A stretch of DNA of 64,000 nucleotides, taken from the NCBI GenBank assembly GCA_900114805.1, contig FOZN01000002.1, forward strand, positions 1-64,000, in the 5' to 3' direction. Positions within the stretch are counted from its first letter, which is position 1, and every line of letters begins with the position of its first letter. Made by a program: the position numbers and the translations under genes. This document shows positions 62,952 through 64,000 of the stretch, piece after piece. The DNA is from Agrococcus baldri (GTDB taxonomy: Bacteria; Actinomycetota; Actinomycetes; Actinomycetales; Microbacteriaceae). The notes under the pieces are model-generated. The model was not told the DNA's origin. It searched no databases and was given only the letters and a program-made list of their open reading frames with translations.

Positions 62952-63797
62952 ATGAAGTGGCTGACATTCGACGACGATGGTGCCATCAGGCACGGGTACG
63001 TCGAGGGCGACGAGATCGTCGTGACCGGCGACGGCGACCTTGCGGCAGTACTCCGGGGTGAGACCGGCACCGAGGCTGGTGCGCGCCGCCCGATCGAGGG
63101 CGCTCGCATCCTCGCTCCGCTGCTCACACCGGGCAAAGTGATCGCGGCCGCCGCGAACTATCAGGCGCACGTGAAGGAGGCCGGCGGTGAGGCCCGCGAC
63201 CAGGCCAAGGCAACGCCACGTCTCTTCCTGAAGCCCGACACCTCGATCACCGGTCCCGACGCGCCAGTGGTGCTCAACCCGATCACCCAGCAGCTCGACT
63301 GGGAGGTGGAGATCGCCGCGGTGATCGGTCGCCGTGCCCAGAACGTGCCTGTGGATGCGGCACTCGACTATGTGTTCGGCTACGCCACCAGCAACGACAT
63401 CTCCGCACGCAGCCTCGACCTCGGTGTCGAGCGCGACGGCGAGGCCTGGACCGGCTTCTTCGACTGGCTCGAGGGCAAATGGCTCGACGGCTCAGCGCCG
63501 CTCGGCCCTTACCTTGTCACTGCCGACGAAGTGCCAGACCCGCAGAACCTCGACCTCACGCTCGAGCTCAACGGTCAGATCATGCAGCGCGGGAGTTCGA
63601 CCGACATGGTCCACACCGTCGCTGAGCTCGTGTCGTTCAGCTCGAAGCTCATGACCCTCAACCCCGGTGACGTGATCCTCACGGGCACGCCCTCCGGAGT
63701 CGGGGCCACGACAGGCGTCTTCCTGAAGCCCGGCGACAGCATGGTCGCCGAGGTTCAGGGGCTCGGCTCTCTGACCACCCCCATCGTGGCGGCGTAA
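62952..63797 (+). CDS. Fumarylacetoacetate hydrolase (FAH) family protein
   Basis: 281 aa. KVIAAAANYQAHVKEAGGE, metal-binding D-W-E-V-E-I (QLDWEVEIAAVIGR), FGYATSNDISARSLD, GPYLVTADEVPDPQNL, LNGQIMQRGSSTDMVHTV and ILTGTPSGVG are the FAH core. ATG 62952 has GGAGG 8 nt ahead. These enzymes cleave or hydrate 2-oxo/2,4-dioxo acids; here it could split the carbon skeleton into pyruvate plus a small fragment. Confidence 0.93.
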   Translation: MKWLTFDDDGAIRHGYVEGDEIVVTGDGDLAAVLRGETGTEAGARRPIEGARILAPLLTPGKVIAAAANYQAHVKEAGGEARDQAKATPRLFLKPDTSITGPDAPVVLNPITQQLDWEVEIAAVIGRRAQNVPVDAALDYVFGYATSNDISARSLDLGVERDGEAWTGFFDWLEGKWLDGSAPLGPYLVTADEVPDPQNLDLTLELNGQIMQRGSSTDMVHTVAELVSFSSKLMTLNPGDVILTGTPSGVGATTGVFLKPGDSMVAEVQGLGSLTTPIVAA

Positions 63798-63866
63798 TGC
63801 CTCCCCGACTCACACACCCCATCCCCACGCATCATTTCCGATCCATCTGATTACAAAGGAGTCATC

Positions 63867-64000
63867 ATGAGATCACGTATCGCCGTCAGCGCTCTTGCGC
63901 TCGGCGTCGCCACCGCCATGCTGGCGGGCTGCGCAAGCAGCAGCCCCGACACCGAGGGGGAAACGGGCGACGCACTCACCTCGGCCAACCTGTACCTGTA
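63867..64000 (+). CDS. Start of a solute-binding lipoprotein (truncated by window)
   Basis: 44 codons visible: MRSRIAVSALALGVATAMLA then lipobox Cys at residue 22 (LAGC) and a Ser/Asp/Glu-rich linker. AAAGGAG lies 6 nt before ATG 63867. An exported lipoprotein following a catabolic operon is most often the binding protein of an ABC importer, here presumably for the operon's substrate; the family cannot be told from the visible part. Confidence 0.75.
   Translation, partial: MRSRIAVSALALGVATAMLAGCASSSPDTEGETGDALTSANLYL

Noticed and set aside
47000-64000. Genomic island with integrase or att sites
   Set aside because: The composition seems shifted, but no integrase, tRNA border or direct repeat was found at the edges.

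Overview
The window is one 64-kb stretch of very GC-rich, gene-dense DNA. The GTG/TTG starts, 4-nt ATGA/GTGA gene junctions, TANNNT-type leaderless promoters, Lys/Ala-rich TopA tail, actinobacterial dnaX-recR-lysC-asd order with the SRP RNA just ahead of dnaX, minimal Tad locus and 13E12-type DUF222 protein all point to an actinobacterium. The style fits Microbacteriaceae (an Agrococcus-like genome is my best guess; this is inference). I see no insertion sequence, prophage or CRISPR array.

Left part (1-43.8 kb), mostly chromosomal housekeeping. A DUF222/HNH gene, cut by the window edge, has a LexA-type SOS box. Then come a secreted TAP-type peptidase, holB-tmk-topA, a tad pilus cluster (TadA, a TadB/TadC-like fusion, a Flp-like pilin, two TadE-like proteins), acs, DUF4177-ridA, a PASTA penicillin-binding protein with a metallophosphoesterase, tRNA-Pro, an mqo / LuxR-like / tdk operon, asd-lysC, recR-dnaX-ffs, a DUF2231-cytochrome b5 fusion, pta-ackA, a cell-wall-anchored subtilase, tRNA-Ser, a four-gene cluster (single-domain response regulator, HEAT-repeat membrane protein, processive glycosyltransferase, and a convergent PAS histidine kinase), a HerA-like ATPase, a Bcr/CflA drug exporter and an amidohydrolase.

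Middle (43.8-47 kb): a 400-bp non-coding tract built of exactly twenty 20-bp units in two families, then a small membrane protein, an SRPBCC protein and an MFS transporter.

Right part (47-64 kb), accessory metabolism: galT-galK-galE with a divergent DeoR regulator; two tandem secreted sialidase-like proteins sharing a recently duplicated N-terminal domain, one with a C-terminal beta-helix; and, divergent from them, an IclR-controlled catabolic operon (amidohydrolase, class III aminotransferase, D-aminoacylase-like hydrolase, Gfo/Idh/MocA oxidoreductase, an orphan C-terminal half of such an enzyme, an FAH-family hydrolase, and the start of a binding lipoprotein gene). Three 17-bp palindromes in the divergent promoter region probably bind the IclR protein and would link secreted glycosidases to intracellular catabolism. 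The substrate is not identifiable from sequence alone.
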